Shown in pieces: positions 11,118-19,818 of a stretch of 23,919 nucleotides of DNA; the first letter of the stretch is position 1; each line of letters opens with the position of its first letter. The notes below the pieces were generated by a model, which had not been told where the DNA came from, did not search any database, and worked only from the letters and a program-made list of their open reading frames with translations. Position numbers and translations under genes: made by a program. Origin of the DNA: Mastigamoeba balamuthi (taxonomy: Eukaryota > Evosea > Mastigamoebida > Mastigamoebidae); NCBI GenBank assembly GCA_902651635.1, contig CACRSC010001925.1:393192-417110 (forward strand). The letters run 5' to 3'.

Positions 11118-11762
11118 TCACTGACCGTTGCCCAGAAACCCCAGGTAGATACCGAGAAAGAGGATGAGGAAAGGGCTGAGCCCAGCGACCAGCAGCGACG
11201 TCACCAGGCACGTCACTCCCCACTGCCACCCGAGTGAGTGCGCGAGTGTGGCGGATGCTCAGCCTGTCCTGTGACTCACCTTCCTGTCGTACTTCTGCCG
11301 CGACATGCACATCCACAGAGCACCGACCCACATGAGCGGGGGCACGAGCAGCCCCACAATGAAGAGCACCATTGGGATGTACGTGGGCGCATCCTCATCC
11401 AGCTTGATAGTCTGCAGCCCTGTTCCGGGTGGAGTGGGTTCTGCGCCTCGAGTGCGCACACGGAGGTGGTTAGAACCTTGTGGTTGTGCCTCAATATCCT
11501 GGGCGGCGAGCTGAATCTGCTGCCCGTGCTCTGCTGCAATTGGACACTGCACACTCGCGTTCGGATTGTCTGCGACGATGCTGTGCGCTGTGATCTCCGG
11601 CCGTGAGGTGGAGAGACCATTCTCCACAGGTCGCCTAGCCTCCAGATCGCACGAGCGGGATCGAGCAGTCGCGGGATCATTGCTGTTATCGCGTGGCGTT
11701 GGGGCAGCGTCCCCGTGTTCGCCGTTGATTACCTTGCAGAGCATGTGTGGCTCAGTTTCCAT
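11118..11762 (-). CDS. Two-pass membrane protein of unknown function, 195 aa, one intron
   Basis: Exons on the minus strand are 11762-11280 and 11222-11118, with a 57-nt intron (gtgagt donor, ggcag acceptor, phase 0). The product has a polar, probably disordered N-terminal region of about 125 residues, then transmembrane helix 1 (about 130-152, motif IPMVLFIVGLLVPPLMW), a short basic loop (SRQKYDRK) and, from exon 2, helix 2 (about 165-190), ending LGFLGNGQ. The gene at 14143-14807 shares the helix 1 motif and places its intron at the same point, before a Trp-Gly pair, so the two are paralogues. The gene is convergent with huntingtin (204 bp between stops) and lies downstream of, and in line with, the GPI-anchored protein gene. 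There is no signal peptide. I do not recognise the family. Confidence 0.75.
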
Positions 11763-11950
11763 TGTGCGCTCTCCTTGAAAACGCCAAATGCCTGAGGTAT
11801 TTCGGTGTGGAAAATGCCAAGTCCTCGCATCAAGGAATTAACAAGAACTCCCCGAATCTGCGATTGTCTGTGTGTGGTTCCGCGAGTAACGCATGTTGAT
11901 CAACTCTTTCTTCTTTCATTCCACACTCATCTGGCCATAGAAGTCATCAA

Positions 11951-13343
11951 TCACATTACAAATCCGAGGCTGATGAGAGTGAGGGCTAGCACACGGCTCA
12001 GCGACGATCCCGAGCCAAACGTGCAATACAATTCGGGTAGGGGAATTGGCCTGCTGATGTGTTAGTTTGTGACAAGTGCGCCCGCTTACGTGTTCTTCTT
12101 CACTCTGGAGGATATCCACACCAGCGTTTGGGGGTAGCACTGCCTCACATCGTAGTTCTTCGCGATGCACTGTACCGCTCTGACGGAACAGTAAGCAACT
12201 ACTTCACTAAGAGGGCATGCGAACTCTTGGTACAGCTTGATGGAGCTCGCGTCTGGAGCTACCTTGGGAACACATAGCTTCTTCCCCCGTTTGCTGTCGC
12301 ACACACAACTACAGTCCGTCAGCGACCACGGGGTAAGAGAACGCTCACTCTGCTGTGTCCGACCCACAATCCTGCACGGAAGTGCATTCCTTCACCCGAA
12401 CAGTCGTCGGCTTAACACACTTTCCGGAATCTGGACAGAAGGGTCAGCTAAGGACACAGGGGAGGAGCATACTCGAGCACACGAGAGATTCACTACAGGT
12501 TTTCAGGGCGCACTTGGCACCCTCGTTCTGTGAGAAGTCGGCAATGCAGATGCCGTCGATGCAGGTCGTCCCCACATCGCCTGATCGCCACGTGAGAGAG
12601 AAGCAGCATAGCCCGTCGCGATACAGGGAACTGTCTTCGAGCAATTCTGTCCCACCTTGGAGAACTTCTTGCAGACTGAGCTCGAGTTGTCGCAATACGT
12701 CCCGTCGACGCAGCTGACACGTCCACTCAGTAAAAGGAGAAAGCCTGACCGTGTAATCACCTCGAGGTATTTTTTCCGCACTTCTGCCCCTCTGGGGTAG
12801 CTGCTGACTGGCAGGTTCCCGACTGGCACTTGAGCCCCTGGTCGCAGGCCGACAGATTCCCGCACTTTTCTCCCATCTTCATCAGTTTCTGTTGGGATCT
12901 GCGTCACATCCACGCCGCATCACCACCCCACGGTAACCTGGCACTTGCCGCTGGACGAGCAGTAGTTGTCGTAGACAGTGAGATCTCCGGTGTTGCACTC
13001 GGAGTCGGTGGAGCAGGACGACCCTGAAGTGGCGTGAGGAGCCCACGTCACAGCGGTCAATGAGGAACATGCCTTGTGGGAGGACCACAGAGCAGGAGCC
13101 CTCGGTGGAGTTGGACTTGTGGACACACACGAATGGCGAAATGCAGGTCCGGGAATTCAGGGGGTCCTTCGAGTAGCCGCACTTGTCCCCCTTGGGGGAA
13201 CAAGAAGCCTTGGTGCAGACCGCCGCTGCCGACGACCAGTCGCCCGAGAGTAGAGCGATCCAATTCCCCTGCTGGGGGGTGTCGCCCAGCACCGAGGCGC
13301 TGGAGAGAGTGGTCAAGCAGAGCAGCACAAAAAGCAAGCTCAT
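11951..13343 (-). CDS. Cysteine-rich secreted protein, probably GPI-anchored, 8 exons, about 372 aa
   Basis: Proposed exons on the minus strand: 13343-13052, 13023-12938, 12888-12761, 12725-12625, 12580-12473, 12430-12349, 12308-12090, 12053-11951. All seven introns are GT-AG, 28-49 nt long, and the phases sum to one open frame of 372 codons plus TGA. The N-terminus MSLLFVLLCLTTLSSA is a clear signal peptide; an ATG at 13391 would only lengthen it. The body carries many cysteines in short spacings (CGYSKD, CDQGLKCQSGTC, CVDGTYCDNSSSVC, VPCDVGTTCIDGICI, CSNSGKC) like the Cys-rich extracellular modules seen in many protist surface proteins. The C-terminus has a small-residue stretch (GSGSS) and a hydrophobic end (VLALTLISLGFVM) typical of a GPI attachment signal. 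NST and NCS sequons fit a secreted protein. The weakest junction is the 28-nt intron 13024-13051, which could instead be a frameshift; the second intron could also start six bases later. Function is unknown; a cell-surface role is inferred. Confidence 0.78.
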
Positions 13344-14142
13344 AGCCAGAGTAACACAAGTAGTGATTTGATGTTGTGTCAACGCAGGCATTTCCTGATT
13401 TATTGTGACGTCGGACAAAGATACCGGAGCGAATCGGAGGAAATATGGCCCTGTCGCTCTGACAGCATAATGGACTGTCTAGTCCTCTGGGCAGCTTCAA
13501 CCCGAGTGTGGAGATCACGCCTCGAGGGTAGTCGTGCCTCGTCCGCGAACTCTGAACAGAGCGAGCAGGGCACTCAAACAGCCTCTGTCAAAGTAGTGAA
13601 ACTGCGAGCGTGTAAGCAGTCGGATCAGACCCCCTCTCGTATCGTTCTAGCTGTACAACGGAGCAGGAAGAGAGCTCTTTGATGTTTGAACTCTTCAACC
13701 CCCCCTACTATTTGGTGAGGCTTGAGCAGTTCCAAAAAACCAGGCCTGGAAGCCCGACCTGAACAGGAGCTAATCCAGTGCCGCAGATGCCCGCTCTTCC
13801 AGACCCACGACACATCATTCTCAAACGTCTGGGTCTGAAGAGAATCAAGAGTACCTTAATGAAGCTCAATATAGCTTTCTTCCCTTGAGTCTTGTACTTC
13901 ATCAAGAAACTCACGTACTGACAGACTGTGCTCTGTAAAAGAAGCTCTTACCACATGCATGGCTCGCCCACCACATGAACATACGTCTGCCTGCGTGATT
14001 CTTGGAGTACGGTATCCTCGCGATTCATAAAGGGGTTTTTCCAGGAAAAGGACCCGTTGGCATTTCCTTGATTCTGACGTAGAAACAGCAGTTCAGATTC
14101 CCTTCTGGATATCACTCGAGAGACTCGCCACAAAGCACCTAC
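13344..14142. other. Divergent intergenic region, no gene recognised
   Basis: This stretch separates the minus-strand GPI-anchored protein gene from the plus-strand two-pass membrane protein gene, so it should hold both promoters. Short open frames occur (for example 13914-13708 on the minus strand) but have neither the codon preference of the real genes nor recognisable motifs. I see no repeats or RNA genes in it. Confidence 0.5.
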
Positions 14143-14807
14143 ATGTCAGACGACCTCACAGCGGCATCGTGCGTTATCATCAACTCGTCTCTGGACCCCG
14201 ACGCCAGCAGCGGTCCGCCGAGGGCTGCGCTGCTGCCACAGCCGCCAACGACAGCCCGCTGCGACTCGCTCTCCCCCGAGAACTCGCCGGCCGCCGCGCA
14301 GTGCGTCGCTCAGGAGTCGACGACCACAGGGCCTCTGAGGTGCCCGGGCGAGGACAAGACCACCAAGCAGGGGCAACAGAAGTTGATGCCCGTTCTCGAA
14401 TCATCGCCCCAACAAGGTATCTCCCTTAACTTGCAAAGCGGAACTCAGATGCACTTCGCAATTGAGGGCAACGTCTTTTATTTCCTCACGAACAGAACAG
14501 GAACACTGCAGACTCAGGAGCTCAAAGAAGAGAAGCCGACGAACATTCCTATGTTTCTGTTCCTTGTTGGGTTGCTGATCCCCCCGTGCATGTGGATCGG
14601 CTCCCTCTGGACATGCATAACTCATTGCAGGGCAGATAGACTGGTATGCCACATTCATTTGCAATGGCTAACCATACTGTTACTCTATTACAGTGGGGAA
14701 TTGCCAACCTCTTGGGCACAATCTTATTTTTCTGTGTTGCTTTAATTGGGGGTCTCATTTTTCTTTTCGTCGTTGCACTTCCCTTCCTTCATGGATGGGG
14801 AGATTGA
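14143..14807 (+). CDS. Two-pass membrane protein, paralogue of the 11118-11762 gene, 204 aa
   Basis: Exons are 14143-14643 and 14694-14807, joined across a 50-nt intron (gtatgc donor, ttacag acceptor, phase 0). The start ATG gives MSDDLTAAS. About 130 polar residues rich in Ser, Pro, Gln and Thr precede helix 1 (about 135-158, IPMFLFLVGLLIPPCMW) and a short loop ending HCRADRL. Exon 2 opens with Trp-Gly, as in the paralogue, and encodes helix 2 (about 170-199), ending PFLHGWGD. Without splicing the frame stops at 14745, which cuts off helix 2, so the spliced form is preferred. No signal peptide is seen; the N-terminal region is probably cytosolic. The 3' part, from 14551 on, is the start of the tandem duplication. 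Family not recognised. Confidence 0.75.
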
Positions 14808-15250
14808 TGGCACTCAGGCCACATACACGGGTGATATTCAAGGCCAATGAAGAACAACAGCATTACTGGAATATCATATGTTGAGAACTAGTGTCTGCTG
14901 AGACTCGCCCTTCTTCACGCAAGATTACACACTGCAAGCTGTGCCGCACTTGTGAAGCCCGTAAGTATGGGAGGGCCTCCCGTGGCTCGGCGCGCACAAG
15001 TTGCAGTCCACAGCGTAGTCGATAACCAAAATGAAAACAATTGAGACTGTCATTGATTGAGCTTTCGGTCGCTGATAGGACTCGCTTCGTGATGTGTGCT
15101 GTAATAATTCATGTGCACTACTGCTTCCGTGAATCTGGATTGAGGCGATGCTGCGCGAGTAGGTGGAGAATGCGGCCGAGTGCAGCTGCCATTCTGGAGC
15201 AACCGAGAGGTCCGAGAGAGGGGGGAACTTGAACCGGGGAGGACTGACGT

Positions 15251-15359
15251 GGAGCTCCAGCCGCTTCCGCCGAGAGTTGGTGGGGATTTGCACAAACCGC
15301 AGTGCGTGAGCACCAGGGCCATGCAGCCGCTTCCAACCAGGGCTGGTGGGGTACTTGGA
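15251..15359 (+). repeat. Paired short repeat, copy 1
   Basis: Two half-sites of the form agccgcttcc-N10-tggtgggg start at 15259 and 15325, 66 bases apart. The whole block of about 110 bp recurs near 15787, 17012 and 17562. On the minus strand one frame reads PTLGGSGW and PALVGSGC, so a decayed repetitive coding sequence is possible, but no gene can be built around it. Confidence 0.75.
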
Positions 15360-15786
15360 GGCTCCACGACGTCTTTGTCCCCCGGTTCAGCCGCTGCGTC
15401 TCTCGGGAGCCTCTGGTGCCTCTGGAGCACAGCTGCGACCATCTGCAAGCTATCCCCGTGAGTCTTCCTAAAAGTGGGGGTACGCGAGGTAAAGACGAGG
15501 AGAACTCACAGGGCCTTGTGAACCGGCGATCTCACGTGGGGGCGATGGGCCGATTACACGTTCGCACTCTTGTCCGAGGGTGGCGCCTACGATCCGCACG
15601 CGTGTGAGAGTGTGGGCCAACTCAGCATGGAGAGGAGTAGAGGAGTAGAGGGGGCAGAGGGGGGATACGTCTTAAGCGTGAGGAGCGCGTAGCAGACAGA
15701 GGCGCTGGTCGTCAGGCTCACGCGGGCTTGTGCGAGCCGAAATGGCGGAGAAGGGCTAGGGGGCGAGGTGGTCAAGGGGAGGGCGT

Positions 15787-15895
15787 GGAGCTCCAGCCGC
15801 TTCCGCCGAGAGTTGGTGGGGATTTGCACGCCCGCGGACGCGTGAGCGACCGGACCATGCAGCCGCTTCCAACCAGGGCTGGTGGGGTACTTGGA
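15787..15895 (+). repeat. Paired short repeat, copy 2
   Basis: Half-sites start at 15795 and 15861, again 66 bases apart. Compared with copy 1, the spacer between the halves differs (gcccgcggacgcgtgagcg in place of a sequence starting aaaccgc), whereas both half-sites are kept. It is the second copy within the same 1.76-kb unit. Confidence 0.75.
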
Positions 15896-16308
15896 CACTC
15901 CATGCTGCATGCCCCCCGACGCATCCCACGCCTTGCCTGCGCCTTGACCGTGTTCGGACCTGCGTGCGGGGGACAGATCGGAGTTAAGTTGTGCTTCGAG
16001 CAAAATGCCGAGAACTTTGACGGAGCGAGGGACTGTGGGGCGCACCGACACAGAGGAGCCTCGGAGGGGCGACAAAGGGGCGGCAGAGAGTCGGGGCAAA
16101 TCGGGTGTGGTGCGAGCTGGCATGGTGATCACCGGCAAACGATGAACAATAAAAGTGAGGCTCGCTGTTGGCGCCAAGCCATTCATAGCAACGCAATCTC
16201 GCCAGATATTGCCAACCGCTTTTTCCCGCCCACGTGGCGTCGGATGACGCAACCCCCGAGTCCGAATCGCTGGAATCTCCCCCGCGACGGTCCGCCACGG
16301 AAACGGCG

Positions 16309-16309
16309 N
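16309..16309. other. Ambiguous base (n) at the junction of the duplicated units
   Basis: The only n in the window lies between the end of the first unit (aaacggcg, 16301-16308) and the start of the second (atgtttctgg, 16311). It is therefore exactly at the point where an assembler would have to resolve a repeat boundary. Confidence 0.95.
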
Positions 16310-16310
16310 G

Positions 16311-16565
16311 ATGTTTCTGGTCCTCGTAGGGTTGCTGATCCCCCCGTGTATGTGGATCGGCTCCCTCTGGACATGCATAACTCATTGCAGGGCAGACAGA
16401 CTGGTATGCCACATTCATTTGCAATGGCTAACCATACTGTTACTCTATTGCAATGGGGAATTGCCAACCTCTTGGGCACAATCCTTTTTTTCTGTTGCTT
16501 CAATTAGGGGTCTCATTTTTCTTTTCGCCGTTGCACTTCCCTTCCTTCAAGGAGTGGGCAAATGA
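16311..16565 (+). pseudogene. 5'-truncated copy of the two-pass membrane protein gene, intron retained
   Basis: The copy starts at the helix 1 methionine codon next to the n and keeps helix 1 (MFLVLVGLLIPPCMW) and the loop HCRADRL. The donor gtatgc is present but the acceptor AG at the end of the 50-nt intron has become AA (ttgcaa before tgggg). Two bases are missing shortly after (ctgttgc instead of ctgtgttgc). The 50-nt intron minus 2 nt is a multiple of three, so reading straight through the intron restores the helix 2 frame (GLIFLFAVALPFL) and ends at TGA 16563-16565, giving 84 codons. It lacks the 130-residue N-terminal region and is probably a pseudogene, but a short two-helix protein could still be made. 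Confidence 0.7.
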
Positions 16566-17011
16566 TGGCACTCGGTCCACATACACGGGTGGTATTCAAG
16601 GCCAATGAAGAACAACATCATTTCTGGAAAATCGGATGATGAGAACTGGTGTCTGCTAAGACGCGCCCTTCTTCACACAAGATTCAGCACTCCAAGTTGT
16701 AGAAGCTCAGAAAAAGGAAAATTTGAGGCAACAAACAACAAAACAGAGGAATTTACAGGTTGTGGCGAGAAGTCGATAACAACGATGAGTTCAATTGAGA
16801 CTGTCATTGTTCGAGCTTTCGGTCGCTGATAGGCCTCGTTTCAGTTTCATGATGTGTGCTGTAATAAGTTCATGTGCGCTACTGAGCTTCCATAATTCTG
16901 GATTGAGGCGATGCTGCGCCAGTAGGTGGAGAATGCGGCCGGGTACAGATGAGACTCTGGAGAAACCGAGAGGCCCGAGAGGGGGGAACTTGAACCGGGG
17001 AGGACTGGCGT

Positions 17012-17122
17012 GGAGCTCCAGCCGCTTCCGCCGAGAGTTGGTGGGGATTTGCACAAACCGCAGGTGCGGTGAGCACCAGGGCCATGCAGCCGCTTCCAAC
17101 CAGGGCTGGTGGGGTACTTGGA
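17012..17122 (+). repeat. Paired short repeat, copy 3
   Basis: Half-sites agccgcttcc-N10-tggtgggg start at 17020 and 17088, 68 bases apart owing to a 2-base insertion in the spacer. It corresponds to copy 1 of the first unit. Confidence 0.75.
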
Positions 17123-17561
17123 GGCTCCACGACGTCATGGTCCCCTGTCCAGCCGCTGCGTCTCGGGAGCCTCTGGAGCCTCTGGAGCACAGCTGCGACC
17201 ATCTGCAAGTTATCCCCGTGAGTCTTCCGAAAAGCCAAGGGGGGCCGCGAGGTACAGCCGAGGAGAACTCACAGGGCCTTGTACGCCTCGTAGTTGCTGT
17301 CGTGAACCGGCTATCTCACGTAGGGGCGATGACACGTTCGCACTCTTGTCCGAGGGTGGCGCCTACGATCCGCGCGAATGAGAGTGTGGGCCAACTCAGC
17401 ACTGAGAGAAGTAGAGGAGAAGAGGGGGCAGAGGGGGGATACGTCTTATGCGTGAGGAGCGCGTAGCAGACGGAGGTGCCGGTCGTCCAGGCTCCCGCGG
17501 GTTTGTGCTAGCCGAAATGGCGGAGAAGGGCTAGGGGGCGAGGTGGTCAAGGGGAGGGCGT

Positions 17562-17670
17562 GGAGATCCAGCCGCTTCCGCCGAGAGTTGGTGGGGATTT
17601 GCACGCCCGCGGACGCGTGAGCGACCGGACCATGCAGCCGCTTCCAACCAGGGCTGGTGGGGTACTTGGA
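17562..17670 (+). repeat. Paired short repeat, copy 4
   Basis: Half-sites start at 17570 and 17636, 66 bases apart. It corresponds to copy 2 of the first unit, with the same spacer type (gcccgcggacgcgtgagcg). Confidence 0.75.
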
Positions 17671-18088
17671 CGCTCCATGCCGCATGCCCCCCGACGCACC
17701 CAACGCCTTGCCTGCGCCTTGACCGTGCTCGGACCTGCGTGCGGGGGACAGATCGGAGTTAAGTTGTGCTTCGAGCAAAATGCCGAGGTGCGGGGGACTG
17801 AGGAGGCGAAGTGGGGCGCACCGACACAGAGGAGCCTCGCAGGCGACAAAGGGGCGACAGAGAGTCGGGCAAATCGGGTGTGGTGCGAGCTGGCATGGTG
17901 ATCACCGGCAAACGATGAACAATAAATGTGAGGCTCGCTGTTGGCGCCAAGCCATTTATAGCAACGCAATCTCGCCAGATATTGCCAACCGCTTTTTCCC
18001 GCCCACGTGGCGTCGGGTGACGCATCCCCCGAGTCCGAACCGCTGGAATCTCCCCTTTCCCCCGCGACGGTCCGCCACGGAAACGGCG

Positions 18089-19818
18089 CCCGCGGGTTTG
18101 CGCGGGAGACTCTGCCCCGGGGTCTGATGGGCTGCTCTCACTCTTGCGGCACCCGGTGGGCCCTTACGAGACCCCACGTGGCCTCTCATGACCACGGCAA
18201 TGCTGGAGGAGGGGCACACAAGACGGCGCGCACCCCGTTATCGCTCAAGCGTGTCACAGAGGAGACCCGCTTCGATACGCACTGGCCACGCAAAGGCGGC
18301 AGCGGCACACGGCTGACCCGGCTCGCGCGCCAGCTCTGCAACGTCGCTGCCAGAGGACGCAAGAAGGAAACGGGCGGGGCCCAGCGGACGCGAGACCTAC
18401 AGCGGACAGCGGAGCAACTGCTCGGCTGAAGAGCGGCTTATCTCCCAGAGGCGCAACTTCAACGAGGCAGGGAAATCAGCCAATGTGTCGCCCCCTGGCG
18501 GAAGCAGGCTCACACAGGCAGCAGTGCCACAGCCTTCCTGGATTTCCCCCTGCTCGCCACGCCCCCACATGCCGGCCCTCCACACCGTTGGTCTGCCAGC
18601 TGCCGGCCTTCGTTCGTGACCGCTCCTCTACCGAACGCGATCCCTCCGCCCGACCGTCTGACGCTCCGCGTGGTACTCACCTCGGCGCATTCCCCGTGTT
18701 GGCACAGCAGCCCTTTGCGAGGGCCTCCCAATCCGCGGTGCGGAGCGCCAACGGCCCCCGGGCCAGGGATTGCAGGTTTTCCACCACCACCCGCCGGGAG
18801 CGTTCTATTTTGGGAGCGCGTCTGAATTGCCAAACCAAACCAATACACCATACTTCACAAGCCCCGCTACCACTTTCGGGTCATCCGTACCGGTTGGAAA
18901 TAGATGGAGGTGGAATGACTCTCTTATGTGCATCACCCAAGGCCCAACAGGGCCCATGACGACGGTCACCGAATGTGCTCAGGATCGTGTACGTATGCCT
19001 ACGCAACATTAAGATAACCGTGCCGGTGCTGACGGACTTCGCTGTCTCTTCGTGCCATAATGGGTGTTGTGAACCGACACAGGACGAGCAGGTGGCCCTT
19101 TCCTCAGTGGTCTGGCCAGCGTGTGCAGTACTTTTCGAGGGGCTCGACGGTCCGGCAGGGCGAGCACGAACGAGAGGAGGGCAAGGCCCAGCAGCAGGGC
19201 CACGGCTTGCTTGAGCTCACCGTCATCCGAGTCGAGGGCGATGGGTACGGGCACAGCCTCGCGATAGAGCACGTTGATCTTCTTCAGCCCAGCCTGCAAC
19301 AACAGCCTAAGCTGAAAAAGCGGCACGCAAAGGAGCCGAGGTATTACCATTTAATCGCTCTATGGAGAATGAAGTCGATCAGGTACTAAGTAACGTGAGG
19401 GCCAATTCGTGGATTCGCAGAGGTCCTCAGGAGAAAAAAAGACCCAAGAAAAGAGAGGAGATGAAAACAGCACTGGAACGAGAACCACAGACACCTGAAT
19501 TCTAGACGAGAGCTCGAGCAGGTACGCGTGCATGCCGGAAACTGGCGGACAAAGTGGCTGTGCAAATTTGTGCGAGTCAGTTTTTGCGGAAAAATGCAGT
19601 GCAACAAAGGGCCCTTTGTTTGTCATGAATGGGCGATTTCAAGAGCGTTTTGGTCGTGCTATTTCACACACTTCATGGATTTACATGAAGAACAATTATC
19701 TGTGTTGCCTCGTGTGTTGAAGATTGTTGATCAGAACTCTGTCTTGACCCCCCGTTTCTCCCGAACCCTGTCGGCAGGTTTATTTTTCGTTTTGTGTTCG
19801 CTTGTTGCACTCCCGTTC
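18089..19818. other. Gene-poor interval between the duplication and the repeat-protein gene
   Basis: Apart from one weak minus-strand frame (19350-19009, listed separately) I see nothing convincing here. Several frames are open for 60-160 codons because the sequence is GC-rich, but they lack domains and the codon preference of the real genes. No tRNA, terminal repeats or transposase motifs were seen. Confidence 0.45.
19009..19350 (-). CDS. Possible small membrane protein, hypothetical
   Basis: From the ATG at 19350 the minus strand is open for 113 codons. Residues around LKQAVALLLGLALLSFVLAL form one clean candidate transmembrane helix, preceded by an acidic stretch (ALDSDDGE) and followed by basic residues (DRRAPRK). 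The C-terminal third is low-complexity and may be intron or untranslated sequence. No relative is recognised in the window. It may be a chance frame. Confidence 0.25.
   Translation of the reverse strand: MVIPRLLCVPLFQLRLLLQAGLKKINVLYREAVPVPIALDSDDGELKQAVALLLGLALLSFVLALPDRRAPRKVLHTLARPLRKGPPARPVSVHNTHYGTKRQRSPSAPARLS

Larger units (their letters stand above)
14551..16308 (+). repeat. Tandem duplication, first unit (about 1.76 kb)
   Basis: This unit starts inside the helix 1 codons of the 14143-14807 gene and matches 16311-18088 in the same orientation along its whole length, with scattered substitutions and small indels. Corresponding landmarks lie about 1761-1775 bases apart (for example 15259 with 17020, and 15795 with 17570). 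Beyond the gene's 3' exon the unit has no convincing coding sequence. It includes an AATAAA at 16148-16153. Confidence 0.85.
16311..18088 (+). repeat. Tandem duplication, second unit (about 1.78 kb)
   Basis: This is a direct copy of 14551-16308. It ends at aaacggcg (18081-18088), the same bases that end the first unit. By eye the copies differ at several percent of positions plus small indels, so this is not a recent exact duplication. It includes an AATAAA at 17921-17926 that matches the one in the first unit. Confidence 0.85.

Noticed and set aside
11951-13343. Interpreting the Cys-rich gene as a pseudogene with frameshifts and an in-frame TGA
   Set aside because: All interruptions disappear when short GT-AG introns are removed, the phases agree, and cysteine spacing and the GPI signal are restored.
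13708-13914. Small minus-strand frame in the divergent intergenic region
   Set aside because: It is 68 codons long, has no recognisable motif, and no supporting splice sites or paralogue were seen.
15587-16378. Long minus-strand frame across the duplicated unit
   Set aside because: It crosses the ambiguous base, runs antisense to the membrane-helix exon at one end, and is broken in the second copy of the same unit.
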